From CAVDAL01 sp963606965 (GTDB taxonomy: Bacteria > Actinomycetota > Coriobacteriia > Coriobacteriales > QAMH01), in NCBI GenBank assembly GCA_963606965.1, contig CAVDAL010000021.1, positions 1 through 14,300 on the forward strand: DNA of 14,300 nt, given 5' to 3'. The notes under the pieces were generated by a model. That model had not been told where the DNA came from, did no database searches, and saw only the letters and a program-made list of their open reading frames with translations. Below, piece by piece: positions 13,137 to 14,300 of the stretch. The translations under genes and the position numbers were made by a program. Position 1 is the first letter of the stretch, and every line of letters begins with the position of its first letter.

Positions 13137-14300
13137 TCATAAAATTTCTTCCTCAGTAAAAGCATTTGCCAAGATTACAAAGCCTGCAGTTTTATCAATG
13201 TTTCCAAAGCTTTTTCTATATCCTTGCAAATATCCACCAATTGCAGTTTTTAACGCACCGCAAGGCATCTGCCCACGCCTGTGCTTTTGACGCACAACGC
13301 ATTCCCTTTCCCAAAAACATGTGCCCATGCAAACTGGCAAAAGCTCGCAAGGCGCGCAGCGTTCATCACATGTTGGGTCAACAAAAACTTCATGAGCGTG
13401 AGTATCTTCTGGAAATGCAACACTATTGCTGCTAGAGCTATCGCCCGCTTGTTCACAATCCAAAAGATTAAAGCGAACATAATCTTTATTGCCCATATAT
13501 CCATCGCATTTGTATACATCGCCACGCACATCAACAACATAATAATTTTCAGTTTGTCCGTGGCAAAAATGCGAAATTGGACTTAAAAGCGCGCGATATT
13601 CCTGCGGGCTGTGCCCTTCCCCAACAAACATATCACAATAAGTTTGCGCAAATTCTTCCTGCTCAAAAAGCTCGAAGCTAGGTTCCACAAATGGCTCTGT
13701 TCCAAATTTATCATCATAGTCCACACACTTTGTAAGTTCATATTCAATGCCATAACTTTTGCGAAATTCATCGCGCATCTGCTGATAGTAATGAAAGTTT
13801 GTTTTATCGGAATTCATGATAAAGTTCACCTGAATGCTAGCTTCTTGCATTAAGCGAGCAGTGTTCATTGTGCGTTCATATGAATCCCCGCCATCTTTTG
13901 CAGGGCGGCGAATGTTATGCACATTTCGCGGGCCGTCCAAAGTTATCAAAGCCGCACCAACATGCGCATCTTTCAAAGCTTTGACTTCTTCTTCCCCAAC
14001 AGTATTGCAATTCGTCAAAATCAAGCCTTCATATGGAATTGAATTTTCCTCACACCAGTTATATGCAGCGGATGAAAATCGCGACATTCCAGCAAGGCCT
14101 AAAGTTGGCTCTCCGCCATACCATTGAATGCTTAATTTTTTGAACGGCTCGCATTCAAAGCGGCGCTTAATAAATGCAAGCAAAGCATCATAAATTTCAT
14201 CGCGCATTATGCATTTTGGGAAGTCATGAAAGCGCTCATAACAATATGGACAATCGCAAGTACAAGCATATGTTGGAGCGATACAAACAGCAAATTCATC
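13137..14300 (-). CDS. Radical SAM/SPASM domain protein (5' end missing)
   Basis: The frame is open to the right edge; 387 codons are present and the start lies outside. Within the visible protein, Cys13, Cys17 and Cys20 (ACTCDCPYCYE) form the CxxxCxxC motif that binds the SAM-coordinating 4Fe-4S cluster, and GGEP follows at 62-65. The C-terminal SPASM pattern is complete: C-x13-G-x4-C at Cys246, Gly260 and Cys265, then CX2CX5CX3C at Cys315, 318, 324 and 328, and a later Cys347. This is the canonical pattern for two auxiliary clusters, as in anaerobic sulfatase-maturating enzymes and PqqE-like peptide modifiers. It probably modifies a peptide or protein, but no precursor peptide or sulfatase gene is visible next to it. 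An ATG at 14207 is internal, after the cluster motif, so it is not the true start. Confidence 0.9.
   Translation of the reverse strand, partial: DEFAVCIAPTYACTCDCPYCYERFHDFPKCIMRDEIYDALLAFIKRRFECEPFKKLSIQWYGGEPTLGLAGMSRFSSAAYNWCEENSIPYEGLILTNCNTVGEEEVKALKDAHVGAALITLDGPRNVHNIRRPAKDGGDSYERTMNTARLMQEASIQVNFIMNSDKTNFHYYQQMRDEFRKSYGIEYELTKCVDYDDKFGTEPFVEPSFELFEQEEFAQTYCDMFVGEGHSPQEYRALLSPISHFCHGQTENYYVVDVRGDVYKCDGYMGNKDYVRFNLLDCEQAGDSSSSNSVAFPEDTHAHEVFVDPTCDERCAPCELLPVCMGTCFWERECVVRQKHRRGQMPCGALKTAIGGYLQGYRKSFGNIDKTAGFVILANAFTEEEIL

Overview
This window is a compact bacterial chromosome segment in which every recognisable gene lies on the minus strand, so transcription runs from right (14300) to left (1). 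The DNA is moderately AT-rich by eye. Codon use looks uniform, except that the AAA-ATPase gene at 1933-3234 may differ slightly. The organism is most likely an actinobacterium of the class Coriobacteriia (Atopobium/Olsenella-like). This is inferred from the single-chain TsaB-RimI-TsaD fusion next to groES-groEL, the str-type order rpsL-rpsG-fusA-rpsJ without tuf, the S10 and GroEL sequence style, and the tRNA with an encoded CCA end. No 16S rRNA or other decisive marker is present, so the assignment is tentative.

In order of transcription: (a) 14300-13137, the 3' part of a radical SAM/SPASM protein whose start lies outside the window; (b) 13070-12234, a membrane-anchored J-domain protein with long low-complexity segments; (c) 12228-9916, a 770-residue fusion of TsaB, RimI and TsaD for tRNA t6A37 synthesis; (d) 9915-9665, a regulatory gap with a candidate promoter, an operator-like inverted repeat and a GC-rich hairpin; (e) groES and groEL; (f) an AT-rich terminator that overlaps the promoter of tRNA-Asp(GTC), which has its own terminator; (g) a PaaI-like hotdog thioesterase; (h) the str operon rpsL-rpsG-fusA-rpsJ, with a clear promoter, a 5'-terminal hairpin and a strong intrinsic terminator directly after rpsJ; (i) three 34-bp tandem repeats abutting a perfect TATAAT box, upstream of an AAA_14/DUF4143 ATPase; (j) an ABC exporter pair, an ATPase followed by a large FtsX/MacB-type permease with a coiled-coil insert that runs off the left edge.

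Most of the window is core housekeeping: protein folding (J protein, GroES/GroEL), tRNA maturation (t6A, tRNA-Asp) and translation (S12, S7, EF-G, S10). The accessory part is positions 1-3430 plus the partial radical SAM gene at the right edge. I see no CRISPR array, insertion sequence, phage or complete novel defence system. The points most worth a second look are the tandem repeats with their promoter, the possible RNA switch that could mask the rpsL ribosome-binding site, the groES control region without a CIRCE element, the triple TsaB-RimI-TsaD fusion, and rpsJ being cut off from the rest of the S10 operon.
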